Shown here: one piece after another, positions 8,349-17,797 of the stretch
Numbering within the stretch: position 1 is the first letter of the stretch
Layout: the number at the start of each line of letters is the position of its first letter
From: Nocardia sp. BMG111209
Lineage (GTDB): Bacteria; Actinomycetota; Actinomycetes; Mycobacteriales; Mycobacteriaceae
Assembly (NCBI RefSeq): GCF_000381925.1
Contig: NZ_KB907307.1
Span: forward strand, 1,116,001 to 1,180,000
DNA: 64,000 nucleotides
Reading direction: 5' to 3'
Notes under the pieces: model-generated
Database searches by the model: none
Told to the model about the DNA's origin: nothing
Seen by the model: the letters and a program-made list of their open reading frames with translations, nothing else
Position numbers and translations under genes: made by a program

Positions 8349-9587
8349 CTACAGGCGGATACCGAGCAGCGCGTCCACCGCGTCCGCGACCAGGCCCGGC
8401 GCCGACACGTCCGGGCCCCCGTACGCGAGCGCCTGCTGCACCCAGGCATCCACGGCCGCAAGGGCTTTCGGGGTGTCCAGATCGTCGGCCAGATGCTGCC
8501 GCACCCGGGCCACGGTGTCCTCCGCGGCCGGCGCCGACGCCAGCGTGGCCGCCTGCCGCCACCGGTCCAGCCGCGACAGCGCGTCGGTGAGGATGTCGCC
8601 GGTCCACTGCCGGTCCTGCCGGTAGTGGCCGGCGAACAGACCCAGCCGGATCGCCGACGGATCGGTCCCGCCGCGCCGCAACCGCGACACGAACACCAGA
8701 TTGCCGCGCGACTTCGACATCTTCTCCCCGTCCAGGCCGATCAGCCCGGCATGCACGTAGTGCCGGGCGAACCGCCGATGCGCCACCAGCGCCTCGGCAT
8801 GCGCCGCGGAGAACTCGTGATGCGGGAAGATCAGATCCGACCCGCCGCCCTGGATGTCGAACTCGGGCCCGATCCGGTTCAGCGCGATCGCCGCGCACTC
8901 GATGTGCCAGCCCGGCCGGCCCGGCCCGAACGGCGCGGGCCACGACGGCTCACCCGGGCGCGCGGCCCGCCACAGCAACGCGTCCAGCCGGTCCCGCTTC
9001 CCCGGCCGGTCCGGATCGCCACCCCGCTCGGCGAACAACCGCTCCATCGTCTCCCGGTCGTAGCCCGACTCGTACCCGAACTGCTCGGTGGCGTCGTGGC
9101 GGAAGTACACATCCGGATACCGCGCGTCGTCGACCACATAGGCCGCACCCCCGGCGAGCAGTTTGTCGACCAGTTCCACCACCTCGCCGACGGATTCGAC
9201 CGCGCCGATGTAGTCCGCCGGCGGCAGCACCCGCAACGCCGACATGTCCTCCCGGAACAACTCCACCTCGGTGGCGCCGAGATCGCGCCAGTCCACCCCG
9301 TCGCGGGCCGCGCGCTCGAACAGCGGATCGTCGACATCGGTCACGTTCTGCACGTAGTGCACCCGATGCCCGCCGTCGCGCAGCACCCGATTGACCAGAT
9401 CGAAGGCCAGATAGGTGGCGGCATGCCCGAGATGGGTGGCGTCGTAGGGGGTGATGCCGCACACGTACATGCCGGCGGTCGCCCCCGGGGTCACCGGGCG
9501 CACCTGCCGGTCGGCGGTGTCGAACAACCGCAACGGCGGTCCTGATCCGGGGACGGTCGGGACAGCGATTTCGGACCAGGACTGCAT
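8349..9587 (-). CDS. mshC: Cysteine:GlcN-Ins ligase of mycothiol biosynthesis
   Basis: This enzyme joins L-cysteine to 1-D-myo-inosityl-2-amino-2-deoxy-alpha-D-glucopyranoside with ATP, the third-to-last step to mycothiol. It is a cysteinyl-tRNA synthetase relative of 412 residues, the usual MshC length. C43 in [10 protein letters not shown] is the expected zinc ligand, HLGH at 53-56 is the HIGH motif, and KMSKS is at 289-293. There is no tRNA anticodon-binding domain, which separates it from CysS. Upstream on the same strand are three genes that accompany mshC in many actinobacteria, so a shared operon is likely. Confidence 0.96.
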   Translation of the reverse strand: MQSWSEIAVPTVPGSGPPLRLFDTADRQVRPVTPGATAGMYVCGITPYDATHLGHAATYLAFDLVNRVLRDGGHRVHYVQNVTDVDDPLFERAARDGVDWRDLGATEVELFREDMSALRVLPPADYIGAVESVGEVVELVDKLLAGGAAYVVDDARYPDVYFRHDATEQFGYESGYDRETMERLFAERGGDPDRPGKRDRLDALLWRAARPGEPSWPAPFGPGRPGWHIECAAIALNRIGPEFDIQGGGSDLIFPHHEFSAAHAEALVAHRRFARHYVHAGLIGLDGEKMSKSRGNLVFVSRLRRGGTDPSAIRLGLFAGHYRQDRQWTGDILTDALSRLDRWRQAATLASAPAAEDTVARVRQHLADDLDTPKALAAVDAWVQQALAYGGPDVSAPGLVADAVDALLGIRL

Positions 9588-9760
9588 GAATCGAGGGTAA
9601 AGGTGTGATCGGCGCCCGTTACCGCCGCCCCCGCTACAACCCCGTCACCGATCCACCGCACCACCGGGCCCGACCTGCGCCGACGCCGCCCACCGGAAAT
9701 GTCAACCCTTGCAATCCCGCCGGTGCGATCACCACGCCCCGGCGGCGGCGGACGGCCGGA

Positions 9761-10642
9761 TCAGAACGCCGGCCAGGGGATCGGCCGCGAGGACCGCGGC
9801 AACGGCATCACCGGATCGTTGAGCAACCGGCGCGCGCGAGCGGTCAGCGCCACGATCTCGGCCTCGGTGATGTGCTCGGCCAGCGCGTCACCCACCGCAC
9901 CCGAGAGCTTCGGCACCAGCGCGGCGACATCGTCGAGCAGCGGCGCGTCCACCGGGGAACCGGCCCAGCCCCACAGCACCGTGCGCAATTTCGGCTCCGC
10001 GTGCAGGCAGATCCCGTGATCGACCCCGTACACGTGCCCGTCGGTGCCCTCCAGCGCATGCCCGCCCTTGCGGTCGGCATTGTTGATCAGCACGTCCAGC
10101 ACCGCCATCCGGTGCAGGCGCGGATCGTCGGCATGGACCAGCGACACCTCCGCACCCGTACCGTCCACCGCGCGCAGCACCTCCAGGAACCCGGCCGGCA
10201 CCGCGCCGGCGGGGACCAGATCCACCAGATCCGGGCGCGGGTCCTGCTCGTCGGTGACGGTGTCGGGCGAGTCGACCCAGCGTTGCACCATCCCCGGCCC
10301 GTACGGGCCGTCGCGCAGGATCGTCTCCGGGATCACCGTCCAGCCCAGCGCCTGCGACACCAGATACGACGCCACCTCCCGCCCGGCCAGCGTGCCGTCG
10401 GGGAAATCCCACAACGGCCGCTCCCCGCGCACCGGCTTGTACACCACGCGCGCGGTCGACTCGCCCGCCGTCGCGCGGTACACCCGCGGCCGCGACCGGC
10501 GGTCGCGCACCACACCGTCGGCGCCGATCTCGCACACCAGGGTCAGATTGCTCGCGGTGGAGACCTGTCCGAGTACGGACAGATCGCCGGTATAGAAAGG
10601 ATCGGCGGCCCCGTCGCCGATGGGGGCCGTGACTGCGTTCAT
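9761..10642 (-). CDS. SCO1664-family protein (kinase-like fold)
   Basis: This conserved actinobacterial protein has 293 residues. Seen motifs include YKPVRGERPLWDFPDGTLAG, a Lys-containing strand, and LINNADRKGGHAL with the GVDHGICLH that follows. These resemble the catalytic and metal-binding loops of PI3/4-kinase-like enzymes, so phosphotransfer is plausible but unproven. The family is known to be encoded beside the DUF3090 protein, a histidine-phosphatase family protein and mshC, and all three are here. The ATG at 10640-10642 follows the DUF3090 stop by 10 bases. Confidence 0.88.
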   Translation of the reverse strand: MNAVTAPIGDGAADPFYTGDLSVLGQVSTASNLTLVCEIGADGVVRDRRSRPRVYRATAGESTARVVYKPVRGERPLWDFPDGTLAGREVASYLVSQALGWTVIPETILRDGPYGPGMVQRWVDSPDTVTDEQDPRPDLVDLVPAGAVPAGFLEVLRAVDGTGAEVSLVHADDPRLHRMAVLDVLINNADRKGGHALEGTDGHVYGVDHGICLHAEPKLRTVLWGWAGSPVDAPLLDDVAALVPKLSGAVGDALAEHITEAEIVALTARARRLLNDPVMPLPRSSRPIPWPAF

Positions 10643-10652
10643 GATCGCCGGG

Positions 10653-11240
10653 TCAGTCTTCCTCGAGGTCGGTGGCGCCGAAGATGTCGCCACGCTTGTA
10701 GCCGTTGGTGCGGACACACATATGCCCCTTCGTGGACAGCGGCTCCCCGCACAACGGGCACGGCGGCCGGCCGGCCGCGATCACCCGCGTCGACCGCAAC
10801 GCGAACTCCCGCGCCTGGATCGGGGTCAGGAACACCCGCACCGCGTCCGGGCCCTCCTCGGTGTCGTCGAGGACCACCGACTCGTCCACCTCGGTCTCGG
10901 TGATCGCCAGCAACTCCACCACCACCGCGCCGGCGTCGGCGTCCCAGCCCAGGCCCATCGTGCCGACCCGGAACTCCGCGTCGATCGGCGTCTGCAGCGG
11001 TGCGGTGTCGTTGACGTCGTCCGCCTGCGGCGGCACCTCCGCGCCGAACCGGCGCGCGACCTCGTCCAGCAACAGACCCATGCGGTCCGCGAGCACTTTC
11101 ACCTGCTGCTTCTCCAGCAGCACACTCACCACCCGCGGCTCCTGCACAGCCTGTAGGTAGAACGAACGATCGCCAGGCTCACCGACTGTTCCGGCGACGA
11201 AACGATCGGGGGTGCGAAACACATGGATTGCTCGGGACAT
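10653..11240 (-). CDS. DUF3090-family protein
   Basis: This conserved actinobacterial protein has 195 residues and unknown function. The C terminus has a zinc-ribbon-like arrangement, CPLCGEP followed eight residues on by a further Cys (GHMC). The middle matches the family pattern GLGWDADAGAVVVELLA. An AGGAGG ribosome site sits 5 bases before the ATG at 11238-11240. A GTG two codons upstream overlaps that site and is not a likely start. It lies between the SCO1664-like and the phosphatase-like genes. Confidence 0.9.
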   Translation of the reverse strand: MSRAIHVFRTPDRFVAGTVGEPGDRSFYLQAVQEPRVVSVLLEKQQVKVLADRMGLLLDEVARRFGAEVPPQADDVNDTAPLQTPIDAEFRVGTMGLGWDADAGAVVVELLAITETEVDESVVLDDTEEGPDAVRVFLTPIQAREFALRSTRVIAAGRPPCPLCGEPLSTKGHMCVRTNGYKRGDIFGATDLEED

Positions 11241-11287
11241 CTGCACCTCCTGAAACCGACTGCACTACGTCCACTACTCGACACGTC

Positions 11288-12046
11288 CTATGAAGGAGAA
11301 TCGGGGCGATCCGCATTCCCATTATCCGTATCAGGACCGGATTCGGTCGCGTCGTCACCGGTGGGTATTTCCCCGCCGGGGATCGGTGCCGCCGCCTGAC
11401 CCGAATGTTGCTCCGGTTTTGCCGCCAGGGCCGACAGATCGGTGCCGGTGTCGTTTACCCGCCACACGGACGGGCCGGTCGGGGCATAACGGACCACACT
11501 GATCGACGCCGGTTCCACCGCGAAACGCTGGAAACCGTCCAGATGGATCGCGAACGCGTCCGCGAGGATCGACTTGATCACATCGCCGTGCGTGCACGCC
11601 ACCCACAACACGTCCCGGCCCGCGTCGGCCGCGAACCGGTGATCGAGCTCCCGCACCGCGGCCACCGCCCGGAACTGCACCTGCGCCAGGCCCTCCCCGT
11701 CGGGGAACACCGCCCCCGACGCGTGCTGCTGCACCACCCGCCACAACGGCTCGCCGAGCAATTCCCGGATCGGGCGGCCGGTCCACTGCCCGTAGTCGAC
11801 CTCCAGCAACCGCGGTTCGGGCACCGGTTCGAGACCGAGTTTGCCCGCCAGCGGCGTCACCGTCTGTACGCACCGCTGCAACGGCGAATGCACGATGTGC
11901 TCGATCGGCAGCGCCGCCAGCCGATCGGCCACCGCCTGCGCCTGATCCCGACCGCGGTCGGTCAGATCGACGCCGGGGCTGCGGCCGGCCAGCGTGCCGG
12001 CGACGTTGGACGTCGACACCCCGTGCCGCAGCAGGATCACAGTCAT
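11288..12046 (-). CDS. Histidine phosphatase superfamily protein (MSMEG_4193 type)
   Basis: This cytosolic phosphatase or mutase-like protein has 252 residues. The catalytic LLRHGVSTSN opens the protein, and the second active-site His is in ACTHGDVIKS. The core ends near residue 205. The last 45 residues are Asp/Pro/Gly rich and probably disordered. This subfamily is the usual companion of the two preceding genes and mshC; the substrate is unknown. A TAGGCT -10 element seven bases ahead of the ATG suggests a leaderless transcript, so this is probably the first gene of the mshC operon. Confidence 0.92.
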   Translation of the reverse strand: MTVILLRHGVSTSNVAGTLAGRSPGVDLTDRGRDQAQAVADRLAALPIEHIVHSPLQRCVQTVTPLAGKLGLEPVPEPRLLEVDYGQWTGRPIRELLGEPLWRVVQQHASGAVFPDGEGLAQVQFRAVAAVRELDHRFAADAGRDVLWVACTHGDVIKSILADAFAIHLDGFQRFAVEPASISVVRYAPTGPSVWRVNDTGTDLSALAAKPEQHSGQAAAPIPGGEIPTGDDATESGPDTDNGNADRPDSPS

Positions 12047-12053
12047 GACGCCC

Positions 12054-12059
12054 AGCCTA
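12054..12059 (-). promoter_or_regulatory. Leaderless promoter -10 element
   Basis: TAGGCT on the minus strand is followed by seven bases and then the ATG of the histidine phosphatase gene. This matches the common actinobacterial leaderless arrangement. Confidence 0.5.
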
Positions 12060-12278
12060 GGCGATCACGGGAAGTTCACCACCGTCGTCGGCCGACACCA
12101 TCGTGAACGGCAATCCCGCACCAGGCCAACGGCACTGACGCCGGGAGGGCGGGAACGGTTGCGCCACACCGCCACCGCGCGGGTGTGCCGGGGATGTGCC
12201 CGCCCGGTGGTGTCGCCGAGCGGTGAAACGCCGCACACGCTTTACGCTTCGGTACGTGACGGAAGTGCGGACGTTGTG

Positions 12279-13265
12279 ATGGAGCAGCGGGCGGTGGGAC
12301 GCAGCGGGCTGCGGGTGTCCCGGATCGGCCTGGCGACGCACACCTGGGGCAGGGAGACCGCCGCCGACGCCGCGGCCGTGCAACTGGTGGCGTTCGTCGA
12401 GGCCGGCGGCACCCTCGTCGACACCTCACCGGCCTACCACGGCGGCGGCGCCCAGCGCATTCTCGGCGACCTCATGGGTGAGGTCGTCGCCCGCGACGAA
12501 CTGGTCCTCAGCGGCTGCGCCGGCCTGGTCCCGGTACCGGCGGTCACCGACCCCGACGGCGTGCCCGTCACCCACACCGGCTGGATCCCCTGGACCGTCG
12601 ACGCGTCACGGCGCACCCTCATGCGGCAACTCGACGCCACCCTCGCCACCCTCGGCACCGACTATCTCGACATCTGGAGCGTCGCCGCGTGGGATCCGTA
12701 CACGCCGCTCGAGGAGATCGCCGCCACCGTCGAATTCGCTGTCCGCTCCGGGCGGGTCCGCTACGCGGGGGTGCGTGGCTTCACCGCGTGGCAACTGGCC
12801 ACCCTCGCCGCGGTCGCCCCGATCACCGCCGCCCAGACCCCCTACTCACTGCTCGGCCGCGGCCCCGAACGCGATATCGTGCCCGCCGCCGTGCACCACG
12901 GGGTCGGGCTGATCGCCGCCAGCCCCCTGGCCGGCGGCATCCTCACCGGCAAATACCGCGACGGGGTGCCCGCCGACTCCCGCGGCGCCGACGAGGCCAC
13001 CGCCGCCGAGATCACCGACCGGCTCGACGAGAACGCCACCCGCGTCGTGGACGCCCTCGTCACCGCCGCCGACGGCCTGGGCACCTCACCGCTGGCCGTC
13101 GCGCTCGCCTGGATCCGCGACCGGCCCGCCGTCGCCAGCATGATCGTCGGCGCCCGCGACATCGCCCAGCTGACCGGCATCCTCGCCGCGGAAACCCTGG
13201 AACTGCCGCGCGCCATCGCCGCCGCCCTCGACGACGTCAGCCGCCTCACCGTCACCCGGGTCTGA
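12279..13265 (+). CDS. Aldo/keto reductase-fold protein lacking catalytic Lys and His
   Basis: A (beta/alpha)8 NADPH-fold protein of 328 residues. The fold-typical N terminus is RAVGRSGLRVSRIGLAT, with Asp48 and Tyr53 (LVDTSPAY) in place. The strand that normally ends in TK reads VLSGC, and the strand that normally ends in His reads DIWSVAAW (Ala136). Two of the four catalytic tetrad residues are therefore absent. The cofactor-binding C-terminal part (AWIRDRPAVASMIVGAR) looks normal. It may be a non-catalytic or altered-function member. The ATG at 12279 is preferred; GTG at 12276 is also in frame. The next gene, hmuT, starts 32 bases later. Confidence 0.85.
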   Translation: MEQRAVGRSGLRVSRIGLATHTWGRETAADAAAVQLVAFVEAGGTLVDTSPAYHGGGAQRILGDLMGEVVARDELVLSGCAGLVPVPAVTDPDGVPVTHTGWIPWTVDASRRTLMRQLDATLATLGTDYLDIWSVAAWDPYTPLEEIAATVEFAVRSGRVRYAGVRGFTAWQLATLAAVAPITAAQTPYSLLGRGPERDIVPAAVHHGVGLIAASPLAGGILTGKYRDGVPADSRGADEATAAEITDRLDENATRVVDALVTAADGLGTSPLAVALAWIRDRPAVASMIVGARDIAQLTGILAAETLELPRAIAAALDDVSRLTVTRV

Positions 13266-13285
13266 ACCCGGCACCGGACACGACT

Positions 13286-13291
13286 TAGGCT
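13286..13291 (+). promoter_or_regulatory. Leaderless promoter -10 element of hmuT
   Basis: TAGGCT lies six bases before the ATG at 13298, and no ribosome site is visible. This suggests a leaderless promoter within the short gap after the aldo/keto reductase gene. Confidence 0.45.
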
Positions 13292-13297
13292 TCCCTC

Positions 13298-14350
13298 ATG
13301 AGGTGTGTCGCCCGTTCCCGGTCCCCGCGGACCCTGCTCGGTCGCGCCGTGCTCGCGACGCTCGCCGCCGCCCTGCTCGCCGGTGTCACCGCCTGCGGGC
13401 CCACCACCGGCGCCGGCGGCGCCACCACCGCGCACGGACCGGCCACCGCCACCCTCACCGACCTCGACCCCGTGCCCATCGGCCCCGCGCCGGTCCCGGT
13501 GCTGCCGGCGACGGTGCACTCCTTCGACGGATCCACCGTCACCGTCACCGACGCCTCCCGCATCGTCGCCGTCGACCGCTACGGCACCCTCGCGCAGACC
13601 GTCTGGGCCCTCGGCCTCGGCTCGCACCTGGTCGGACGCTCCACCTCCGCCGCGTTCCCCGCCGTCCGCGACGTGCCCAACGTGGCCGGCGGCAGCGGCA
13701 GCATCAACATCGAAGCCGTCGCCGCGCAGCGCCCCACCGTATTCCTCACCGACACCACCAGCGCCACCCCCGCCATGCGCGACCAACTGAAGGCCCTCGG
13801 CATCACCGTCGTCTACGCCGACCCGAACCGATCCATGGACACCGTCGGCCCGCAGATCGAGGCCGTCGCCGCCGCCCTCGGCGTCCCCGCCGCCGGGCAC
13901 GCGCTGGCCGGGCGCACCCACGACGAGATCACCGCCGCCACCGCCGCCATCCCGAAACACGACCCGCGCCCGAAGATCGCGTTCGTCTACCTGCGCAGCA
14001 CCGCCATCACCATGCTCGCCGGACCCGGCTCCGGCGCCGACGCCCTCGTCACCGCCCTCGACGGCACCGACGCCGGCACCGCCTCCGGCCTGAAGGAACC
14101 GTTCACCCCCATCACCAGCGAGGCCATGATCGCCGCCGCCCCCGACATCCTGCTGGTCATGTCCGACGGCCTGGCCTCCGTCGGCGGCCTCGACGGCCTG
14201 CTGAAGGTCCCCGGCATCGCCCAGACCCCCGCCGGCCGCGACCGGCACGTCGTCGACATGGCCGACTCGGTGATCCTCAGCTTCGGCCCCAACACCGGCC
14301 GCGTCGTCGCCGCCCTCGGCAAAGCCCTCTACGGCACCACCCCCGCATGA
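13298..14350 (+). CDS. hmuT: Haem/iron ABC transporter substrate-binding lipoprotein
   Basis: This extracytoplasmic binding protein has 350 residues. An arginine-rich N terminus and hydrophobic core lead to the lipobox VTAC (Cys at about 33), so it is a lipoprotein. The mature part has the two-lobe BtuF/HmuT pattern: ASRIVAVDRYGTLAQTVWALGLGSHLVGRS, later NIEAVAAQRPTVFLTD, and a C-terminal lobe ending in FGPNTGRVVAALG. The family delivers haem or siderophore to its permease. Its stop overlaps the permease ATG (ATGA). The hmuTUV naming follows gene order and similarity to haem systems; a siderophore substrate cannot be excluded. Confidence 0.82.
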   Translation: MRCVARSRSPRTLLGRAVLATLAAALLAGVTACGPTTGAGGATTAHGPATATLTDLDPVPIGPAPVPVLPATVHSFDGSTVTVTDASRIVAVDRYGTLAQTVWALGLGSHLVGRSTSAAFPAVRDVPNVAGGSGSINIEAVAAQRPTVFLTDTTSATPAMRDQLKALGITVVYADPNRSMDTVGPQIEAVAAALGVPAAGHALAGRTHDEITAATAAIPKHDPRPKIAFVYLRSTAITMLAGPGSGADALVTALDGTDAGTASGLKEPFTPITSEAMIAAAPDILLVMSDGLASVGGLDGLLKVPGIAQTPAGRDRHVVDMADSVILSFGPNTGRVVAALGKALYGTTPA

Positions 14351-16116
14351 CCGGACCCGGACTCCCCGGCGCAGCACACCGACCCGCCACCGAACCGATT
14401 CGCCGCGACCACGAGACCACCGCAGGCGGATCGGGCACCGAGACCCCCGATCCCCTGCCGGTCACCGGACCCCGCACCACGCCGGAGCTGCGCGAGCCCG
14501 CCACGCGAACCGCCGACGGCGACCGCCGGACCGACGCGAGCGCCGATCGCGTCGCCACCACGGCGAACGCGCGACCCGCCGACGGCAGTGCAGCAGCCGA
14601 CGAGACATCGGCGGACAGCCCGGCGGGCCGGGTCGAAACCGGCCCGGCCGTCGCCACCGGCGCGGCGGATCGGGTCGCGACCGGCGGGCCGGTCGCGGGC
14701 ACGCGGGACGCCGGTGCGGCAGCGGTGGACCCGGTCACCGAGGGGGTCCTCACCGCGGCCACGGACCACCCCTTTGCCGCCGTCATGGCAGCGGATGCGT
14801 CCCGGCAGCCGGTGCCGAATCCGGGCCCGCTCGCCGCCGGACCTGCCGAAGGTTCGACACCGACCGGCGGAGTTGTCGCGGGGCCGGCCGAAGGATCGGC
14901 GACGGGCGGCGGCGGTGCCGTCGAGGGCTTTGCCGAGAGATCGGCGACGGCGGGAGGCGAGGGCACAGCAGGTCCCGGCGAGAGACCGGCGCTGGGGGAT
15001 GGTGGCGGTGCCACGGCTAGGCCTGCCGAGAGTTCGGCGACGGCTGGCGGTGACGGCGCTGGGGGGCCCGGCGGGCGGAGGCGGTGGTCGCGGGTTGCGA
15101 TCGCGTTCACGGTGGCGGTTGTCGTGCTGGTGGCGCTGGCGTTGTTCTCCGCTGCGGTCGGGCAGGTGCCGACCACGCCGGCGGAGGTCGCCGGGAGTGT
15201 CGCGCATCGGATCGGGCTGGACTGGGGGCCGATGCCACACCATCCCGCCGGGGAAGTGACGCTGTGGCAGGTGCGGTTCCCGCGCGTGGTCCTCGCGATG
15301 CTGGTCGGGGCCGCGCTCGCGACAGCGGGTGCATTGTTGCAGGGCGTGTTCGCCAACCCGCTCGCCGAACCCGGCGTGATCGGCGTGTCCTCCGGTGCGG
15401 CCGTCGGCGCGGGCATCGTCATCGTCACCGGCGGCGCGTTCGCCGCCGCCTGGTCGGTCGCCGGCGGCGCGTTCGTCGCGGGGCTGGGCACCACGCTGCT
15501 GGTCTATCTGCTGTCGAGGTCCGGCGGGCGCACCGAGACCGTCACGCTCGTGCTGACCGGTGTCGCCGTCAACGCGTTCGCCGGTGGACTGATGGCGTTC
15601 CTCATGTTCACCGCCTCCCCGGCCGCCCGGGACCAGATCGTGTTCTGGCAGCTGGGCAGCCTCAACGGCGCCACCTGGCAATCGGTCACCGTCGTCGCGC
15701 CCCTGGCCGCCGTCGGTATCGCCGCCGCGATCCTGCTCGCCCCGCGCCTGGACCTGCTGGCCCTCGGTGAATCCGCTGCCCGCCACCTCGGTGTCGATGT
15801 GGAACGCCTGCGCCGCAACGTGATCCTCGTGGTCGCCGTCCTCGCCACCGCGGGCGTGTCCTTCACCGGCGTCATCCTGTTCGTCGGCCTGGTCGTCCCG
15901 CACGTCGTCCGCCTGCTCGTCGGACCCGGGCACCGCGTCCTGATCCCGCTGTCGGCGCTGCTCGGCGCGATCGTGCTGCTCGCCGCCGACGTCGGCGCCC
16001 GCACCCTCGTCGCCAACGCCGACCTTCCCCTCGGCATGCTCACCTCTCTCGTCGGCGCCCCCTTCTTCTTCTGGCTGCTGCGCCGCACACGCGCCCGCTC
16101 CGGAGGCTGGGCATGA
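14347..16116 (+). CDS. hmuU: FecCD-type ABC permease with long disordered N-terminal arm
   Basis: The permease of the haem-type importer has 589 residues, against roughly 330-350 for the family. Residues 1 to about 240 are an Ala/Gly/Thr/Pro/Glu-rich low-complexity arm with recurring GPAEGSAT-like units. The first membrane helix follows RRRWSRVAIAF. The FecCD core is normal: PRVVLAMLVGAALATAG, NPLAEPGVIGVSSGAAVG, and GLVVPHVVRLLVGP near the ATPase contact loop. The ATG overlaps the hmuT stop. The arm should be cytoplasmic. An internal start near 15060 would give a standard permease, but no good ribosome site was seen there. Confidence 0.85.
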   Translation: MTGPGLPGAAHRPATEPIRRDHETTAGGSGTETPDPLPVTGPRTTPELREPATRTADGDRRTDASADRVATTANARPADGSAAADETSADSPAGRVETGPAVATGAADRVATGGPVAGTRDAGAAAVDPVTEGVLTAATDHPFAAVMAADASRQPVPNPGPLAAGPAEGSTPTGGVVAGPAEGSATGGGGAVEGFAERSATAGGEGTAGPGERPALGDGGGATARPAESSATAGGDGAGGPGGRRRWSRVAIAFTVAVVVLVALALFSAAVGQVPTTPAEVAGSVAHRIGLDWGPMPHHPAGEVTLWQVRFPRVVLAMLVGAALATAGALLQGVFANPLAEPGVIGVSSGAAVGAGIVIVTGGAFAAAWSVAGGAFVAGLGTTLLVYLLSRSGGRTETVTLVLTGVAVNAFAGGLMAFLMFTASPAARDQIVFWQLGSLNGATWQSVTVVAPLAAVGIAAAILLAPRLDLLALGESAARHLGVDVERLRRNVILVVAVLATAGVSFTGVILFVGLVVPHVVRLLVGPGHRVLIPLSALLGAIVLLAADVGARTLVANADLPLGMLTSLVGAPFFFWLLRRTRARSGGWA

Positions 16117-17066
16117 CCGGCCCCACCCCACCGGCACCGGCCGACACGGCAGCGACCGGACCGAGCGACACGCAGGCCACCGGGTCATCCGCGCCCGAGC
16201 CGGCGCGTCGGCACGACGACCGCAACCGGGTGACGCGCGCGTGGCGGCGTATCGCGCGCCGGACGCACGACGTACCGCCCGCGCCGGACCCCGGGACGAT
16301 CACGCTGCGGGCGCGTGGCGTCACGATCACCCGAGGCGGCCGCCCGGTCCTCGAGGATGTGGACCTGGAGGTGGTGTCCGGGCAGATCCTGGCGCTGGTC
16401 GGGCCGAACGGCGCCGGGAAATCCACCCTGCTCGCCGCGCTGGCCGGGGAACTGGACCCGATCTGCGGCAGCGTCGAACTCGACGGCCGCCCCCTGACCG
16501 ACTGGACCCACACCGACATGGCCCGCCGCCGCGCGGTCCTGCCGCAGAGCCACAGCGTCGGATTCCCGTTCACCGCCCGCGAAGTCGTCACCATGGGCCG
16601 CGCCCCCTGGGCCCGCACCGCCCGCCGGGACGGTGACGAGGCCGCGATCGCCGCCGCCATGGCCGCCACCGACGTCGGGCACCTCGCCGACCGGCCGTTT
16701 CCCGCGCTGTCCGGCGGGGAACGGGCCCGCGTCGCCCTCGCCCGCGTCCTGGCCCAGGACACTCACACGATGATGCTCGACGAACCCACCGCCGCACTGG
16801 ATCTCGGCCACCAGGAACAGGTCCTGCACCTGGCCCGCCGCCGCGCCCACGCCGGCGCCGCGGTCGTCGTGGTCCTGCACGACCTCGGCGTCGCCGCCGC
16901 CTACGCCGACCGCGTCGCCGTCCTCGCCGACGGCCGCCTCGTCGCCGCCGGTCCCCCGCGCGACGTCCTCACCACCGGCCTGCTCACCGACGTCTACCGC
17001 CACCCCGTGGAAGTCTTCGACCACCCCCGCACCGGCACCCAACTCGTCCTCCCGGTCCGCCGCTGA
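16113..17066 (+). CDS. hmuV: Haem ABC transporter ATP-binding protein
   Basis: ATPase subunit of 317 residues that powers the preceding permease. Walker A is VGPNGAGKST, the signature is LSGGERARVALARV, Walker B is MMLDEPTAALD, and the switch His is in VVLHDLG. About 65 residues precede the ABC domain, a polar Thr/Pro/Arg-rich leader that parallels the long arm on the permease. The start overlaps the permease stop (ATGA), so hmuT, hmuU and hmuV are a tightly coupled operon. Confidence 0.9.
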   Translation: MTGPTPPAPADTAATGPSDTQATGSSAPEPARRHDDRNRVTRAWRRIARRTHDVPPAPDPGTITLRARGVTITRGGRPVLEDVDLEVVSGQILALVGPNGAGKSTLLAALAGELDPICGSVELDGRPLTDWTHTDMARRRAVLPQSHSVGFPFTAREVVTMGRAPWARTARRDGDEAAIAAAMAATDVGHLADRPFPALSGGERARVALARVLAQDTHTMMLDEPTAALDLGHQEQVLHLARRRAHAGAAVVVVLHDLGVAAAYADRVAVLADGRLVAAGPPRDVLTTGLLTDVYRHPVEVFDHPRTGTQLVLPVRR

Positions 17067-17322
17067 GCCACCCGACCGGCACCGGGTCCGGATACGAGCA
17101 CCGCGGCGTCCCGGGCCCGGTCCAGACATCGCCGGCGACGTACTCGGAACCGGCATTCCCCTCGAGGTCGGCGATCGTGGTCCGGCCGGGACTTTTCCGC
17201 AGGCCGCCGCCGGTCACATGCTCCGGTGCTCCTCGAGACGATCGACGGCGATCGGATATCGTCATCGACGAAACCGGTTTCCGCCCCGCGCGGCCCGGGG
17301 GTCGGCGCGTAGGGTCGGCGGC

Positions 17323-17793
17323 GTGGCAGATTCCGAGCGGGATTGGCGGCAGCACGGGGTGCGGGTGGTGCCCGGTGACCGGCTCGACCCGAACACCGCA
17401 CAGACACCCGGCATGCATCGGGAGGCCGCGATCAGCGCCGCGACGGTCGGCGCGCAGAAGATCTGGGCCGGCACCGTCGCGATCGATCCCGGCGCGAAAA
17501 CCGGCGCTCACCACCACGGCAGCCTCGAGAGCGTGATCTTCGTCGTCGAGGGCCGCGCCCGGATGCGCTGGGGTGCGCGACTGGAATACGTCGCCGAGGC
17601 CGGGCCCGGCGACTTCATCTTCGTCCCGCCGTACGTGCCGCACCAGGAGATCAACGCCGAGGACGACCACACCCTGCGCTGCGTGGTGGTCCGCTCCGAC
17701 CAGGAGCCGATCGTGATCAACCTCGACATCCCCGAGGTCGAGACGAACCCGCAACCGGTGCCGTGGGTCGACCCCCACCACCCGCACCCCTGA
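17323..17793 (+). CDS. Cupin-domain protein
   Basis: This small single-domain cupin has 156 residues. The first cupin motif carries the metal-ligand pattern (GAHHHGSLESVIFVVEG) and the second reads PGDFIFVPPYVPHQEIN. All expected His/Glu ligands are present, so a metal centre is likely. Reactions of cupins vary widely and no specific one is indicated. The GTG at 17323 was chosen as the start closest to the conserved region; the upstream open frame has no coding look. The 256 bp between hmuV and this gene show no other gene. It converges on the MMPL gene with a 4-bp gap. Confidence 0.85.
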   Translation: MADSERDWRQHGVRVVPGDRLDPNTAQTPGMHREAAISAATVGAQKIWAGTVAIDPGAKTGAHHHGSLESVIFVVEGRARMRWGARLEYVAEAGPGDFIFVPPYVPHQEINAEDDHTLRCVVVRSDQEPIVINLDIPEVETNPQPVPWVDPHHPHP

Positions 17794-17797
17794 CCGG

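Noticed and set aside
13281..13300. TTAGGCTTCCCTCA ahead of hmuT as an iron-responsive IdeR/DtxR box.
   Set aside because: Only the TTAGG half fits. The spacing to the second half is wrong, and the same bases serve as the -10 element.
12842..14377. A 511-codon minus-strand open frame opposite the aldo/keto reductase and hmuT genes.
   Set aside because: It is Gly-rich throughout, has no domain, and lies antisense to two genes with clear function.
17067..17322. Possible small gene in the gap between hmuV and the cupin gene.
   Set aside because: Open frames there have no ribosome site or conserved pattern, and several overlap the cupin gene in the wrong frame.
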